Shown piece after piece: positions 17,528 to 26,757 of a DNA stretch of 64,000 nt. Source of the DNA: Streptomyces albus subsp. albus (GTDB lineage Bacteria > Actinomycetota > Actinomycetes > Streptomycetales > Streptomycetaceae); contig NZ_JOID01000026.1 of assembly GCF_000719865.1 (NCBI RefSeq), positions 21,562 through 85,561 of the forward strand, read 5' to 3'. Below the pieces are notes generated by a model. The model made no database searches and had not been told where the DNA came from. It saw nothing but the letters and a program-made list of their open reading frames with translations. A program made the position numbers and the translations under genes. Numbering within the stretch: position 1 is the stretch's first letter; every line of letters starts with the position of its first letter.

Positions 17528-17910
17528 CGTGCACCCCTCGCTTCCGTACGGACGGTGATGACGCCGTGACCCTACCCGCGCCGCACCCGGCCGCCCACAC
17601 CCCCGGACCGCGGGAACCGCGCGTCAACCGGGCGCGGTAGCCGATTCACCCCATGGCCGGACGGGCCGGACCGACCGCGGGCGGGGGCGGCGATGCCCTG
17701 GAAGCGGTGGCGGTGTTGGACGCCGCGAACGTGGACGCGGCCGCGGAGGCCGCTGGGGACGCGGCCGGGGACGGACCCCGCGGCGCTGCCGTCGGGTCCG
17801 GGGCCCGGAGTACGGAGCCGGGGAGCCGGGGAGCCGGGGAGCCGGCTCCCGCGTCTACCCGGGTTGACGGGCCGAGCCTCGGGTTCCGGCGGGGCACTAC
17901 GCTCGGAGGG
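17528..17910. other. divergent intergenic region with short repeats
   Basis: About 380 bases between glxK and the Nudix gene. It holds a run of GGGGAGCC units near 17814-17842 ending in the palindrome GGGAGCCGGCTCCC. A TTGACG (17864-17869) could be a -35, but no -10 at proper spacing is seen. No gene is supported. Confidence 0.5.
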
Positions 17911-18507
17911 ATGACCACCACCGAGACTCACGACACGGAGACGGCCGGAAACACCGGGACCGCTGGGACCACCGGCGCCGAGACCGCCGCTACCGGGGCC
18001 GACGCCGACTACGCCGCCTACATCGCCGGACTGCCCAAGATTCTCGCCGGTGCCGCGGCCCTCTTCCAGGACGCCCGGGGCCACGTCCTCGTCGTCGAGC
18101 CCAACTACCGCGACGACGGCCGGTGGATCTTCCCCGGCGGCACCGTGGAATCCGACCTCGGCGAGACCCCCCGGCAGGGCGCCCGCCGCGAGACGGCGGA
18201 GGAGATCGGCCTCGACGTGGATCTCGGCCCGCTGCTCGCCGTCGACTGGGTGCCGGGCCCGGGCCGCCCGCCGATCGTCTCGTACCTCTACGACGGCGGA
18301 GTCCTGGACGAACGGCAGCTCGCGGCCATCCGGCTCCAGGAGGAGGAGCTCACCGCCTGGCGCCTGGTGCACCCGGACGAGCTCGGCAGCTACCTCAGCC
18401 CCGACATGGACCGCCGCGTCCGCGCCGCCCTCGCCGCCCGTGCGGCGGGCAGGTCCCCGGTGGAACTGGAACACGGCCGGGAGCCGGGCGGCACGCTCGC
18501 CGGCTGA
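17911..18507 (+). CDS. Nudix hydrolase
   Basis: 198 residues from ATG 17911 (GGAGG immediately upstream; unusually close). After a Thr/Ala/Gly-rich tail of about 35 residues the Nudix domain begins. The Nudix box reads GGTVESDLGE...RRETAEEIGLD, with the REUxEExGU half exact but two extra residues in the first spacer. Such enzymes hydrolyse nucleoside diphosphates linked to another group; the substrate cannot be told. Divergent from glxK, no operon partners. Confidence 0.88.
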   Translation: MTTTETHDTETAGNTGTAGTTGAETAATGADADYAAYIAGLPKILAGAAALFQDARGHVLVVEPNYRDDGRWIFPGGTVESDLGETPRQGARRETAEEIGLDVDLGPLLAVDWVPGPGRPPIVSYLYDGGVLDERQLAAIRLQEEELTAWRLVHPDELGSYLSPDMDRRVRAALAARAAGRSPVELEHGREPGGTLAG

Positions 18508-18820
18508 GCCGGGTTCTCCGGCCGGGACGCGCCGCCCGCCGCCAGGGCGGCCCGGCCCCGGCTGCGCCCCCAGACCCGTGACCCGGGCCGCCGGGACGCG
18601 CTGCCCGCCAGCGAGCCGGCCGGTACGGCGCAACAGGGCCGGCGCCGTACCGGCTCCCGGCCGGGACGGGGGGACCGCCCGGCCGCTGTCCGGCCACGCG
18701 GGGGTCCCGTCCCGCCGCCGGGCGGCATGACCGGCCGGCGCGGGCGGCCCGGCGGCACGGACCGGCGGAGCACGCGCAAACGGCTCGCGGGGCCGTGTTC
18801 CGCCGCTTACTCTCGGGCGC
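18508..18820. other. intergenic region, nothing recognised
   Basis: 313 bases of GC-rich sequence before the sirtuin. A TACTCT hexamer ends seven bases before the sirtuin ATG and may be the -10 of a leaderless transcript; the -35 region is poor. Confidence 0.5.
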
Positions 18821-19591
18821 ATGAGCAGCGGCAATGGACATGGCAGCGGCACGGAGGGGAAGCCGCCGCTGGTGGCGGTTCTCAGCGGGGCCGGGATCTC
18901 GACCGACTCGGGCATTCCCGACTACCGGGGCCCGGCGGGACTGTGGCGGCGGGACCCGGAGGCGCAGAAGCTCGTCACGTACGAGTACTACATGGGCGAT
19001 CCGGAGATCCGGCGTCGCTCCTGGCGGATGCGCCGGGACAGCACCGCGCTGCGCGCCCGCCCGAACGCCGCCCACCGGGCCGTCGCGGAGCTGGAGCGGT
19101 CGGGGGTGCCGGTGCGGGTGATCACCCAGAACGTGGACGGGCTGCACCAGATGGCCGGGATGCCCGACCGCAAGGTGCTGGAGCTGCACGGCACGGCGCG
19201 GGCCGTGCGCTGTACGCGGTGCCACGCGCGCTCGTCGATGGAGGAGGCGCTGGAGCGGGTGGCGGCGGGCGAGGAGGACCCGCCGTGCCGGGTCTGCGGC
19301 GGGATCCTCAAGTCGGCCACGGTGATGTTCGGCGAGCGTCTGGACCCGGAGGTGCTGGGGCAGGCGACGGCGATCGCGAAGGCGTGCCAGGTCATGGTCA
19401 CGGTCGGGACGAGTCTTCAGGTGCAGCCCGCCGCCTCGCTGGCCGGGACGGCGGCGCGGCACGGCGCCCGGCTCGTCATCGTCAACGCCGAGCCCACGCC
19501 GTACGACGACCACGCCGACGAGGTCGTGCGGGAACCGATCGGCACCGCGCTCCCGGAGCTGCTGGACCGGATCGCGAAGGAGGGCGCGTAG
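18821..19591 (+). CDS. Sir2-family NAD-dependent protein deacylase
   Basis: 256 residues. Removes acyl groups from lysines of proteins using NAD+. Motifs in order: LSGAGISTDSGIPDYRG (NAD pocket, 21-37), TQNVDGLH (102-109), catalytic His123 in LHGT, zinc ligands Cys131, Cys134, Cys156 and Cys159, and GTSLQVQPAA. No ribosome site precedes the ATG, and TACTCT lies at leaderless spacing. The acyl specificity is not clear from sequence. It stands alone. Confidence 0.93.
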   Translation: MSSGNGHGSGTEGKPPLVAVLSGAGISTDSGIPDYRGPAGLWRRDPEAQKLVTYEYYMGDPEIRRRSWRMRRDSTALRARPNAAHRAVAELERSGVPVRVITQNVDGLHQMAGMPDRKVLELHGTARAVRCTRCHARSSMEEALERVAAGEEDPPCRVCGGILKSATVMFGERLDPEVLGQATAIAKACQVMVTVGTSLQVQPAASLAGTAARHGARLVIVNAEPTPYDDHADEVVREPIGTALPELLDRIAKEGA

Positions 19592-19970
19592 CCCCGGCCG
19601 AGCGCGGGCGGCTCCAGGTTGCCCGGTGCCCGGGGCCCGGGGCCCGGGGCCCGGGCCGGAGCTGCGCGCCCGGAGCGCCGGCGCGGCACCGGGAGCGCGG
19701 CAGGTGGCCGGAAGGGCGGTGGATGGCGCAGGACCGGCCTGCCCGCACCGTCCTGTGTATCCGGCGCCCCTGGGGTGCCCGCGCCGTGGGCCGGCCCGGA
19801 GAAGGGGCCGAGTGCGCGGGCCGGCGAGGCGCTCCCGGCCGGACCGCGCGGGGGCCCGGCGTCAGCAGAGCGACCGGAGGGCGGCAGATGGCCGGGAAAC
19901 GGGGGAACGGCGGCGCGAGGCCGCCTCCCCGCGCGCCCTCCGGTGTCCCGCCGCGCTCCGGGCCCGGGTC
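19592..19970. other. intergenic region between convergent genes, with CCCGGGG runs
   Basis: 379 bases. A short tandem run of a 7-base unit (CCCGGGG) occupies about 19628-19655. Frames here show no gene-like composition. No clear terminator with a T-run. Confidence 0.5.
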
Positions 19971-20555
19971 TCAGAAGAGGACCGCGTGGGCGGAGCCCGC
20001 TCCGGCCGGGGTGGACACCGCGGGCGAGCCGGGCGCGGGGATCGGAGTCAGGGCCGGGGCCGGGATCGCGCCCTCCAGGGCCAGGAGTTGGCGCTTGCGG
20101 TCGAGGCCGCCGCCGTAGCCGGTGAGACCGCCGCCCGCACCGATCACGCGGTGGCAGGGGACGATGATGCCGATCGGATTCCTGCCGTTGGCCATGCCGA
20201 CGGCACGGGAGGCCGTCGGCCTGCCGAGCGCGGTGGCGAGTTCGCCGTAGCTGAGCGTCTCGCCGTACGGGATGTCGCGCAGCGCGGCCCAGACCTTCCG
20301 CTGGAACGGCGTTCCCGCCATGTGCAGCGGCAGGTCGAAGTCCGGGCGCTCCCCGGCGAAGTAGGCGTCGAGGAAGCGGACGACGTCACCGAACGGTGCG
20401 CCGCCGGGGCCGGTGGGGCTGCCGAAGGTCTCCTCGGCGGGGCGGTGGCGCTGACCGGTCATGTACAGGCCGGAGAGGACGCCGTCGGTGGCGACCAGCG
20501 TCAGCGGGCCTACCGGGCTGTCGACGACGGTGTGGGTGGTGGTGGGCTGGGACAT
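19971..20555 (-). CDS. ogt: methylated-DNA--protein-cysteine S-methyltransferase
   Basis: 194 residues from ATG 20555 (GGAACGCAGCGAG upstream; an upstream frame to 21062 is low-complexity and rejected). It transfers the methyl group of O6-methylguanine to its own Cys134 in the PCHRVIGAGG motif. The helix-turn-helix part (YGETLSYGELATALGRP) and the Asn-containing NGRNPIGI strand precede it. A Pro/Ala-rich tail of about 30 residues follows the domain. It shares strand with, and lies downstream of, the ada-alkA fusion, forming an alkylation-repair pair. Confidence 0.95.
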   Translation of the reverse strand: MSQPTTTHTVVDSPVGPLTLVATDGVLSGLYMTGQRHRPAEETFGSPTGPGGAPFGDVVRFLDAYFAGERPDFDLPLHMAGTPFQRKVWAALRDIPYGETLSYGELATALGRPTASRAVGMANGRNPIGIIVPCHRVIGAGGGLTGYGGGLDRKRQLLALEGAIPAPALTPIPAPGSPAVSTPAGAGSAHAVLF

Positions 20556-20846
20556 CTCGCTGCGTTCCTCCGTGAGGGGCCGGTTCGTACAGTACGGGGC
20601 ACCGGCGGTGCGGTGCGCGGGGCGGCGGTGCGATGCGGGTGCGTGTGCGGTCCGCGGACGGTCCGCGGGTGCGGGTTTCTCCCGCGCCCCGGGGGGTGCG
20701 GGAGCCGTGCGCGGCCGAGCGGTGCGGATGCGCTCCGCGGCCGATCGGGGGGTGCGGCACGGCCGGGCCGGGTGCGGACGCAGTGCGGCCGAGCTGGGTG
20801 CGGACTCACGTGCGGCCGGGCGGATGGCCGGGCCGGTGGTGCCGCC

Positions 20847-20952
20847 GGGCGGTGGCGCGGGTCCGAACTCCTCACCCACCCGGCGGGCATGTGGTCGGCG
20901 GATGGCCGGGTGGTGGCGCGGGTCCGGGGTCCTCACCCGGCGGGCATGTGGT
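20847..20952. repeat. direct duplication of the alkA 3' end
   Basis: Two copies of about 45-50 bases: 20847-20895 and 20908-20952. Both contain GGTGGCGCGGGTCCG, then CCTCACCC, then CGGCGGGCATGTGGT, with a 3-base insertion in the first copy. The second copy covers the last codons and stop of ada-alkA; the first is its echo just downstream. The rest of the 377-base gap to ogt (20556-20932) is low-complexity GTGCGG-rich sequence with no gene. Confidence 0.75.
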
Positions 20953-22480
20953 TGATGGGGTGGTCGTCGGTCGCCCACAGGTACTGGACGGCGTAGGCGC
21001 GCCAGGGGCGCCAGGCCGCGGCGCGGGCGGTGAGCGCGGCCGGGGTCGCGGGCAGTTCGCACGCGGCGGCGGCGCGGCGCAGGCCGAGGTCGGTGGGGAG
21101 GAAGGCGTCGGGGTCGCCGAGGGCGCGCATCGCGATGGTCTCGACGGTCCAGGGCCCGAACCCGGGCAGCGCGGCGAGGCGTTCGCGGGTCGAGCGCCAG
21201 TCACTGCCGGGGTCCAGCGCGAGATCGCCGGACGCGAGCGCGGCGACGAGCGTGGTGAGCGTGGTCCGGCGGCTGCGGGGCAGGGCGAGTTTCTCCGGGT
21301 CGAGGCCGGCGAGCGCCTCGGGGGACGGAAAGAGGTGGGTGAGGCCGCCGCCCTCGGGGTCGTCCACCGGATCGCCGTGTGCGCGGACGAGCCGTCCCGC
21401 GTGGGTGCGGGCGGCCGCGGTGGACACCTGCTGGCCGAGGACGGCCCGTACGGCGAACTCGGCGGCGTCCACGGTGCGCGGCACCCGGCGTCCGGGCGCC
21501 TTGTCCACGAGCGGCGCGAGGACCGGGTCGGCGCGCAGCAGCTCGTCCACGGCGACGGGGTCGGCGTCGAGGTCGAGCAGGCGGCGGCAGCGGCTGATGG
21601 CCCCGGTCAGGTCGCGCGGGTCGGTGAGGGAGAGGCGGCAGCCGATGTGTCCGGGCCCGGGGTGCAGGCTGACGACCCCGTGTCCGTAGGGAAGGCGGAG
21701 GGTGCGCCGGTAGGCGCCGTCCCGCCACTCCTCGACGCCGGGCACGGCCGTGGCGGCGAGATGGCCGAAGAGGTTGTCGGGGTGCAGCGGTGCCCGGTAC
21801 GGCAGCCGGAGGGTGAGGGTGGCGGGAGCGGGAACGGAACCGGGGAGGCCGGCGCCGGGGTGCGGGGCCTGGCGCTCCCGGTACGGAGCGCCGCCCGGGC
21901 CGGCGCCGGCACGGCCGCGCCCGGCCCGGGTGCGCAGCTGGGTCGGCGCGAGCGCGAAGACCTCCCGCACCGTCTCGTTGAACGCCCGGACGCTGGCGAA
22001 GCCGGCCGCGAACGCGATGTCGGTCATGGGGAGTTCGCTGGTCTCGATGAGCAGCCGGGCGGTCTGGGCGCGCTGGGCGCGGGCGAGCGCGAGCGGTCCG
22101 GCGCCCAGTTCGGCGTGGAGCTGGCGCTCGATCTGCCGGGTGCTGTAGCCGAGGCGGGCGGCGAGCCCGGGAACGCCTTCGCGGTCGACGACGCCGTCGG
22201 CGATGAGCCGCATGGCGCGGGCGGTGAGATCGGCGCGCTCGTTCCACTGCGGTGAGCCGGGGGTGGCGTCGGGGCGGCAGCGCTTGCAGGCCCGGTAGCC
22301 GGCCTGCTGGGCGGCGGCGGCACTGGGGTGGAAGGTCATGTTCTCGGGCTTGGGGGGCACGGCCGGGCAGCTCGGACGGCAGTAGATGCCGGTGGTGCGG
22401 ACGGCGGTGAAGAACCAGCCGTCGAACCGCGCGTCCTTCGACCGCACGGCCCGCACGCAGCTCTCGGTGTCGGTGTGCAT
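20933..22480 (-). CDS. alkA: Ada regulatory domain fused to AlkA 3-methyladenine DNA glycosylase II
   Basis: 515 residues from ATG 22480 (GGAGG upstream; the longer frame to 22648 is rejected). Domain order: Ada N-terminal zinc domain with Cys34, Cys38, Cys65 and Cys68 (GIYCRPSC, then RACKRC); an AraC-type helix-turn-helix region (about 85-180: LAARLGYSTRQIERQL, then IAFAAGFASVRAFNETV); a linker; AlkA N-terminal fold; helix-hairpin-helix glycosylase with LPGFGPWTVETIAMRAL and catalytic Asp464 in LPTDLGL. The Cys34 site senses methyl phosphotriesters in Ada, so the protein probably both activates repair genes and excises alkylated bases. Such fusions are frequent in actinobacteria. Confidence 0.93.
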   Translation of the reverse strand: MHTDTESCVRAVRSKDARFDGWFFTAVRTTGIYCRPSCPAVPPKPENMTFHPSAAAAQQAGYRACKRCRPDATPGSPQWNERADLTARAMRLIADGVVDREGVPGLAARLGYSTRQIERQLHAELGAGPLALARAQRAQTARLLIETSELPMTDIAFAAGFASVRAFNETVREVFALAPTQLRTRAGRGRAGAGPGGAPYRERQAPHPGAGLPGSVPAPATLTLRLPYRAPLHPDNLFGHLAATAVPGVEEWRDGAYRRTLRLPYGHGVVSLHPGPGHIGCRLSLTDPRDLTGAISRCRRLLDLDADPVAVDELLRADPVLAPLVDKAPGRRVPRTVDAAEFAVRAVLGQQVSTAAARTHAGRLVRAHGDPVDDPEGGGLTHLFPSPEALAGLDPEKLALPRSRRTTLTTLVAALASGDLALDPGSDWRSTRERLAALPGFGPWTVETIAMRALGDPDAFLPTDLGLRRAAAACELPATPAALTARAAAWRPWRAYAVQYLWATDDHPINHMPAG

Positions 22481-22731
22481 GCCTCCAGCATCGGGGACGG
22501 CGCGGCGTGGTACTGGCGGATTTCCGACATGAGCCTCCCCGGGGCAGTGCCCGGCTCCCGGCCCCGGCCCGCCCGTCTCCCCCGGCCGCGCTGCGGCCGA
22601 CGGCCGTGCGTCCGCCCGCGGGTGCGGGAGTTCCCCCCTGCGCCGCACCGGAACCGGCGGCGCTCCCGTACGCGGCGGCCCTCCCGTACGCGGCGGCGTT
22701 CTGGCCTGCCGTGCTCGGCACCCCCCATCCC

Positions 22732-22777
22732 GTCAACCACGGTTGACAGGAATCCCTCGTCAACCTAGATTGACGAG
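22732..22777 (+). promoter_or_regulatory. two inverted repeats over the HTH-clpN promoter
   Basis: First repeat: GTCAACC-AC-GGTTGAC (22732-22747), which includes the -35. Second repeat: CTCGTCAA-CCTAGA-TTGACGAG (22756-22777), perfect 8-base arms that include the -10. All four half-sites share TTGAC. Their centres are 27 bases apart. This is a classic layout for self-repression by the HTH protein encoded next (inference). Confidence 0.7.
22743..22771 (+). promoter_or_regulatory. near-consensus promoter, leaderless start
   Basis: TTGACA (22743-22748), a 17-base spacer and TAGATT (22766-22771). The -10 ends seven bases before the ATG at 22779, so transcription should begin at or next to the A of the start codon. 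No ribosome site is present, in agreement with a leaderless mRNA. Confidence 0.8.
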
Positions 22778-22778
22778 C

Positions 22779-23003
22779 ATGGCAGGAACAGAGGCGAGAG
22801 AAACCCGCGACACGGCCGAGGCCGCCATGGACCGCGACCCCGCGGTCGGGCTGCGCGCGGTGGCGGCGCTGCGGCGGCTCGTGGAGCGGCTGGAGGCACT
22901 CCAGGTCGACAGCGCGCGCCGCCAGGGCTGGTCCTGGGAAGAGATCGGCACCGCGCTCGGCGTGAGCAGGCAGGCCGTCCACAAGAAGCACGCGAGGAGG
23001 TAA
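22779..23003 (+). CDS. small helix-turn-helix protein
   Basis: 74 residues from ATG 22779. The C-terminal half is a helix-turn-helix: WSWEEIGTALGVSRQAVHKKHARR has the EIGTALGVSRQAV pattern of a sigma-factor-like or MerR-like recognition helix. The N-terminal half is one charged helix (AVAALRRLVERLEALQ), probably for dimerisation. Its last codons hold the ribosome site (GAGGAGG) of the clpN-like gene, which starts four bases after its stop, so the two are co-translated. It likely represses its own promoter through the TTGAC repeats. Confidence 0.85.
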   Translation: MAGTEARETRDTAEAAMDRDPAVGLRAVAALRRLVERLEALQVDSARRQGWSWEEIGTALGVSRQAVHKKHARR

Positions 23004-23007
23004 CGGG

Positions 23008-23628
23008 ATGTTCGAGCGGTTCACCGACCAGGCACGGCAGATCGTTGTTCAGGCGCAGCGGGAGACGCGGGACCTCGGACACCCGGAGATCGGTTCGGAG
23101 CATCTGCTGCTCGCCGCGCTGTCCCGGCGGGACGACCCGGCCGCCGCGGCACTGTCCCGGCTCGGCGTCACGTCCGGGTCCTTACGGACCGAGGTCGAGC
23201 GGCTGACGGACCGGGGAGGCAGCGGACTGGGCCCGGACGACGCCGAGTCCCTGCGCTCCCTGGGCATCGACCTGGACGAGATCCGCAGCCGCGCGGAGGC
23301 GGCCTTCGGACCCGGGGCACTCGACCCCGCCCCGGAGAGGACGGCACCCGGCCGGGGTCTCCGGCGGCTGTTCCCGTTCCGGCGCGACCCGCGCGGCGGT
23401 TCCCGCCCCGGCGGGCATCTGCCCTTCACGCCGCGCGCCAAGAAGGCACTGGAGCGTTCCCTGCGCGAGGCGCTCTCCCTCAAGGACCGTCATATCGGTA
23501 CGGAACACGTGCTGTTGGGGCTGCTCAACCCGGAGGACAAGGTCACCACCTCCGTACTGCGCCGGATGGGCGTCGAGCCGGGCACGGCGCGCGCCGCGAT
23601 CCTGTCCGGCCTCCGCCGGGCGGCCTGA
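23008..23628 (+). CDS. stand-alone Clp N-domain protein
   Basis: 206 residues containing two Clp N-terminal (ClpN) repeats and no AAA+ ATPase module. The first repeat is MFERFTDQARQIVVQAQRE...IGSEHLLLAAL; the second is FTPRAKKALERSLREALSL...IGTEHVLLGLL. A basic linker (about 115-135) separates the motifs. ClpC-type N-domains bind adaptors and damaged proteins (including phosphoarginine-marked ones in firmicutes), so this could act as an adaptor or decoy for ClpC; that is inference. Paired with the HTH gene under a likely autorepressed promoter. Confidence 0.88.
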   Translation: MFERFTDQARQIVVQAQRETRDLGHPEIGSEHLLLAALSRRDDPAAAALSRLGVTSGSLRTEVERLTDRGGSGLGPDDAESLRSLGIDLDEIRSRAEAAFGPGALDPAPERTAPGRGLRRLFPFRRDPRGGSRPGGHLPFTPRAKKALERSLREALSLKDRHIGTEHVLLGLLNPEDKVTTSVLRRMGVEPGTARAAILSGLRRAA

Positions 23629-23754
23629 CGCGGCCGCGGCGGAGCGGCCGCCCGCCGGACGGAACGGCCCGGCGGGCGGCCGGTGCGCGTGCCCCGGGCC
23701 CGCCACGGGCCCCGGCCCGGCCGCCGGCGAACGGCGCCCACAGGGACCGCCGTC

Positions 23755-25176
23755 TCAGCGGGCCATCCCCCGCAGCCGGCGCCAGACCTGGCGGGCGGCG
23801 TGGTGGCCGCACATGCCGTGGACGCCGCCGCCGGGCGGGGTCGCGGAGGAGCAGAGGAAGACCGCGGGGTGCGCGGTGCTGTACGGCACCCGGGCGAGCT
23901 TCGGCCGGATCGCCGACTGGAGGCCGTCGAAGGCCCCGCACCCGATGTCGCCGCCCACGTAGTTGGCGTTCTTCGCGGCCATCTCGGGCGGTCCGGCGGT
24001 GGCACGGGCCAGGACCAGATCGCGGAATCCGGGGGCGAACCGTTCGAGCTGCCGCTCGATCACCTCGGTGGCGTCGCCCGTCCAGCCGTTCGGCACATGG
24101 CCGTACGCCCAGAAGGTGTGCTTGCCCTCCGGCGCGCGGCTCGGGTCGATCAGGGTGGGCTGGGCGGTGAGCAGCAGCGGCGTCTTCGGGTCCCGTCCGC
24201 CGACCGCCCGCCGCAGCGCGTCGTCGATCTCCCCGTACGTGGGGCCGATGTGGACCGTGCCGGCCCGCCGCGCCTCCGGGGCCGTCCACGGCACCGGGCC
24301 CGACAGCGCGTAGTCGATCTTGAAGACGCCCGGTCCGTGCCGGAAGCCGCGGTAGGCGTTGCCCAGTCCGGCGATCCTCGCGAGGGCGCCCGGCGCGGTG
24401 TCGAAGACGTACGCGCGCGCGGGCGGCAGCTCGTCCAGCCGTTTGACGGTGACGCCGGTGTGGACCGTGCCGCCCAGCTCCCGCAAGTAGCCGGTGAGGG
24501 CGTCGGAGATTCCCTGCGAGCCGCCGCGCGCGATGGGCCAGCCCCGCTCGTGCGCGGCGAGGGCGAACATCAGCGCGACCCCGCCGGAGGCGATGCTCGT
24601 CGGCGTGGCGATCACGTGCCCGGCCAGTCCGGCCAGCAGGGCGCGCGCCTTCCCCCCGCGGAACAGGCGGGACAGCACGGCCACCGGCAGACCGGCGAGG
24701 CTCATGAAACGGGCCCAGCGCAGCGGATCACGGGGCATGCCGAGCCACTGGGTGCGCAGGAAGTCGGCGGAGAGGGTCTCCCAGTGCCCGGTGAACGGCT
24801 CCAGCAGCCGCCGGTACGCGCCCGCGTCGCGGGCACCGAGCGAGGCGGCGGTCTCCGCCACCGACGGGGCCAGCACGGCGGCGGTGCCGTCCTCCCAGGG
24901 GTGGGCCAGCGGCAGGTCGTGATGGAGCCACTCCAGCCCGAAGCGGCCGAGCGGCATGGTGTCGAACGCGGGCGAGCCGACGCCGAGCGGGTGGACGGCG
25001 GAGCACGTGTCGTGGCGGAAGCCGGGGAGCGTCAGCTCCTCGGTGCGGGCCCCGCCGCCGACCTCGTCCCGGGCCTCGTAGGCGGCCACGGCGTATCCGC
25101 GGCGGGCCAGTTCGACGGCGGCGGTCAGGCCGTTGGGCCCCGTTCCCACCACCACCGCATCGAGCATCGACGGCAC
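23755..25176 (-). CDS. phytoene-desaturase-like FAD-dependent oxidoreductase
   Basis: 473 residues. GTG 25176 is chosen because AAGGGGAG stands seven bases before it; ATG 25167 is the alternative. The N-terminal FAD-binding fold has G11-x-G13-xx-G16 in [20 protein letters not shown], followed by [15 protein letters not shown]. Near the C-terminus [17 protein letters not shown] gives the second FAD-binding block. This is the NAD(P)/FAD-dependent family of crtI/RetSat-like proteins. No carotenoid genes are nearby, so the substrate is unknown. Convergent with clpN. Confidence 0.85.
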   Translation of the reverse strand: MPSMLDAVVVGTGPNGLTAAVELARRGYAVAAYEARDEVGGGARTEELTLPGFRHDTCSAVHPLGVGSPAFDTMPLGRFGLEWLHHDLPLAHPWEDGTAAVLAPSVAETAASLGARDAGAYRRLLEPFTGHWETLSADFLRTQWLGMPRDPLRWARFMSLAGLPVAVLSRLFRGGKARALLAGLAGHVIATPTSIASGGVALMFALAAHERGWPIARGGSQGISDALTGYLRELGGTVHTGVTVKRLDELPPARAYVFDTAPGALARIAGLGNAYRGFRHGPGVFKIDYALSGPVPWTAPEARRAGTVHIGPTYGEIDDALRRAVGGRDPKTPLLLTAQPTLIDPSRAPEGKHTFWAYGHVPNGWTGDATEVIERQLERFAPGFRDLVLARATAGPPEMAAKNANYVGGDIGCGAFDGLQSAIRPKLARVPYSTAHPAVFLCSSATPPGGGVHGMCGHHAARQVWRRLRGMAR

Positions 25177-25712
25177 CGTACGACTCCCCTTCGGCTGCTG
25201 GTCCCCCGGGCCCGCCCGCCGGTCCGGTCCGCCGCGCGCGGTGTTCCCGGGCGGCCCTTGACGGCTTCCGCTCGGTTCCCGGTCTGCGGTGGGTCGGCCG
25301 GCGGCGTTCCCGGTGGTGCGGTCTCCGGCCGGCACCGCGCGTCCGCCCGTTCCGCTGAACGTCCGTCAGCGGGCCGGGCGGGCGGCTCGGTTACCGGCCG
25401 GTGGCCAGGATAGGCCCGCCCGGCGGCGGAGCACCGGATACGGTGCGGGCCCGGCCCCGGCCCCACTGCCCGCCCCGGGCACTGGGCCCGGCCTCGCCCC
25501 GGCACCGTCTCCCCGGCCACGCCCGGGCCCGGCGCCGGCCCCGGCTTCTCGCTCCGGCCCGGGCCTCCGGCCGGGCGCCGGGCAACGAGCAGCCGTCTGC
25601 GTTCGGCGGCCCTGCGCGCTCTCTTCCGCGATCAGGCCCGGCAGCTCCGGGAGCGCAGGCCGGCCCCGGTGCCGGCCCTCGCCCCGGCCCCGGCCCCCGG
25701 CGCGGGACCGGC
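25177..25712. other. low-complexity intergenic region
   Basis: About 540 bases rich in GCCCCGGCCCCGG-type runs (densest 25440-25700). Open frames are compositional artefacts. No promoter or terminator is convincing. Confidence 0.6.
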
Positions 25713-26582
25713 TCAGTGACCGCTCTGGTCCTTGCGCTTCGGCAGGTCCGAGCCGCGCATCAGTTCCAGGATCCGCCGGGCCGTGCGCCCGTCTCGGGCG
25801 GCCGTGAAGGGCAGGGCGTTGCCGCCGGCGAGGTGGAACGGCTCGCCCGACATGGTGGCGCTCGCCCCGCCCGCTTCGGCCACGAGCAGCAGGCCCGCCG
25901 CGTGGTCCCAGGCGTTCTCCCAGCCGAACGCGACCGCGTCCAGCGTTCCCTGGGCGACGTGCAGATACTCCAGCCCCGCCGAGCCGCACGGCCGGGGCGC
26001 CACCCCGTCGACCACGAGCCGGGCGAAGGCCTCGTCCTCCTCCAGCGAGGTGAAGTCGGGGTGCGAGGTGGCGATCTCCAGCAGTTCGCCGGGCTGCGCG
26101 GCACCGCAGCGCAGCAACTCCCCGTTGAGGCGGGCGCCGCCGCCCTTCACCGCGACCGCCATCCGGTCGGTGGCCGGCGCGTACGTCCAGGAGGCCAGCA
26201 CCTCCCCCTCGCGGGCGAGCGCGACGAGGGTCGAGAAGCCCGGGTCGCCGTGGACGAACTGGCGGGTGCCGTCCACCGGGTCGACGATCCAGACCGGCGC
26301 GGGGCCCTCCAGCGCCTCCAGCACCCGCCGGTCCGCGGACACGGCCTCCTCACCGACCACGACGGAGCCCGGCAGCAGCGCGGGCAGTGCCGCGGTCAGC
26401 CGTTCCTCCGCCAGCCGGTCCGCGACCGTGACCAGGTCGTGCGGCCCGGTCTTCACGTCGATCTCGTGCGAGGCGAGCTGCCGGAAACGCGGCATCACCT
26501 CGGCGGCCACGGCTTCGCGCACGGCCTGCTCGGCGGCGTCCAGCAGCTTGGCCCACTCCTCCGCGGACAAGTCATCGATCAT
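25713..26582 (-). CDS. inositol monophosphatase family phosphatase (possibly histidinol-phosphatase)
   Basis: 289 residues if started at ATG 26582; ATG 26591 is equally possible, as neither has a strong ribosome site. A lithium-sensitive-type Mg2+ phosphatase: metal ligands in VVGEEAV (Glu78-Glu79), WIVDPVDGTRQF (Asp101 and Asp104) and ENAWDHAAGLLLVAEAGG. Actinobacterial histidinol-phosphatases (HisN) belong to this family, as do inositol and fructose bisphosphatases, so the substrate stays open. No histidine genes are nearby. Confidence 0.85.
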   Translation of the reverse strand: MIDDLSAEEWAKLLDAAEQAVREAVAAEVMPRFRQLASHEIDVKTGPHDLVTVADRLAEERLTAALPALLPGSVVVGEEAVSADRRVLEALEGPAPVWIVDPVDGTRQFVHGDPGFSTLVALAREGEVLASWTYAPATDRMAVAVKGGGARLNGELLRCGAAQPGELLEIATSHPDFTSLEEDEAFARLVVDGVAPRPCGSAGLEYLHVAQGTLDAVAFGWENAWDHAAGLLLVAEAGGASATMSGEPFHLAGGNALPFTAARDGRTARRILELMRGSDLPKRKDQSGH

Positions 26583-26757
26583 GTGGTCCATCGAATCACG
26601 ACCGTCGGACACCCCGCCCCTGCCGGGACATCCGGCACCAAGCACCACACGCACGAGACCCCCGTGCCGGTCACGGCACCACCGCGCCAGCCGGACCGGC
26701 CGGACCACGACCGGTGCCACTGACCGCTCAGCCACGTCCACGGCCGGCCCGGCGCCG

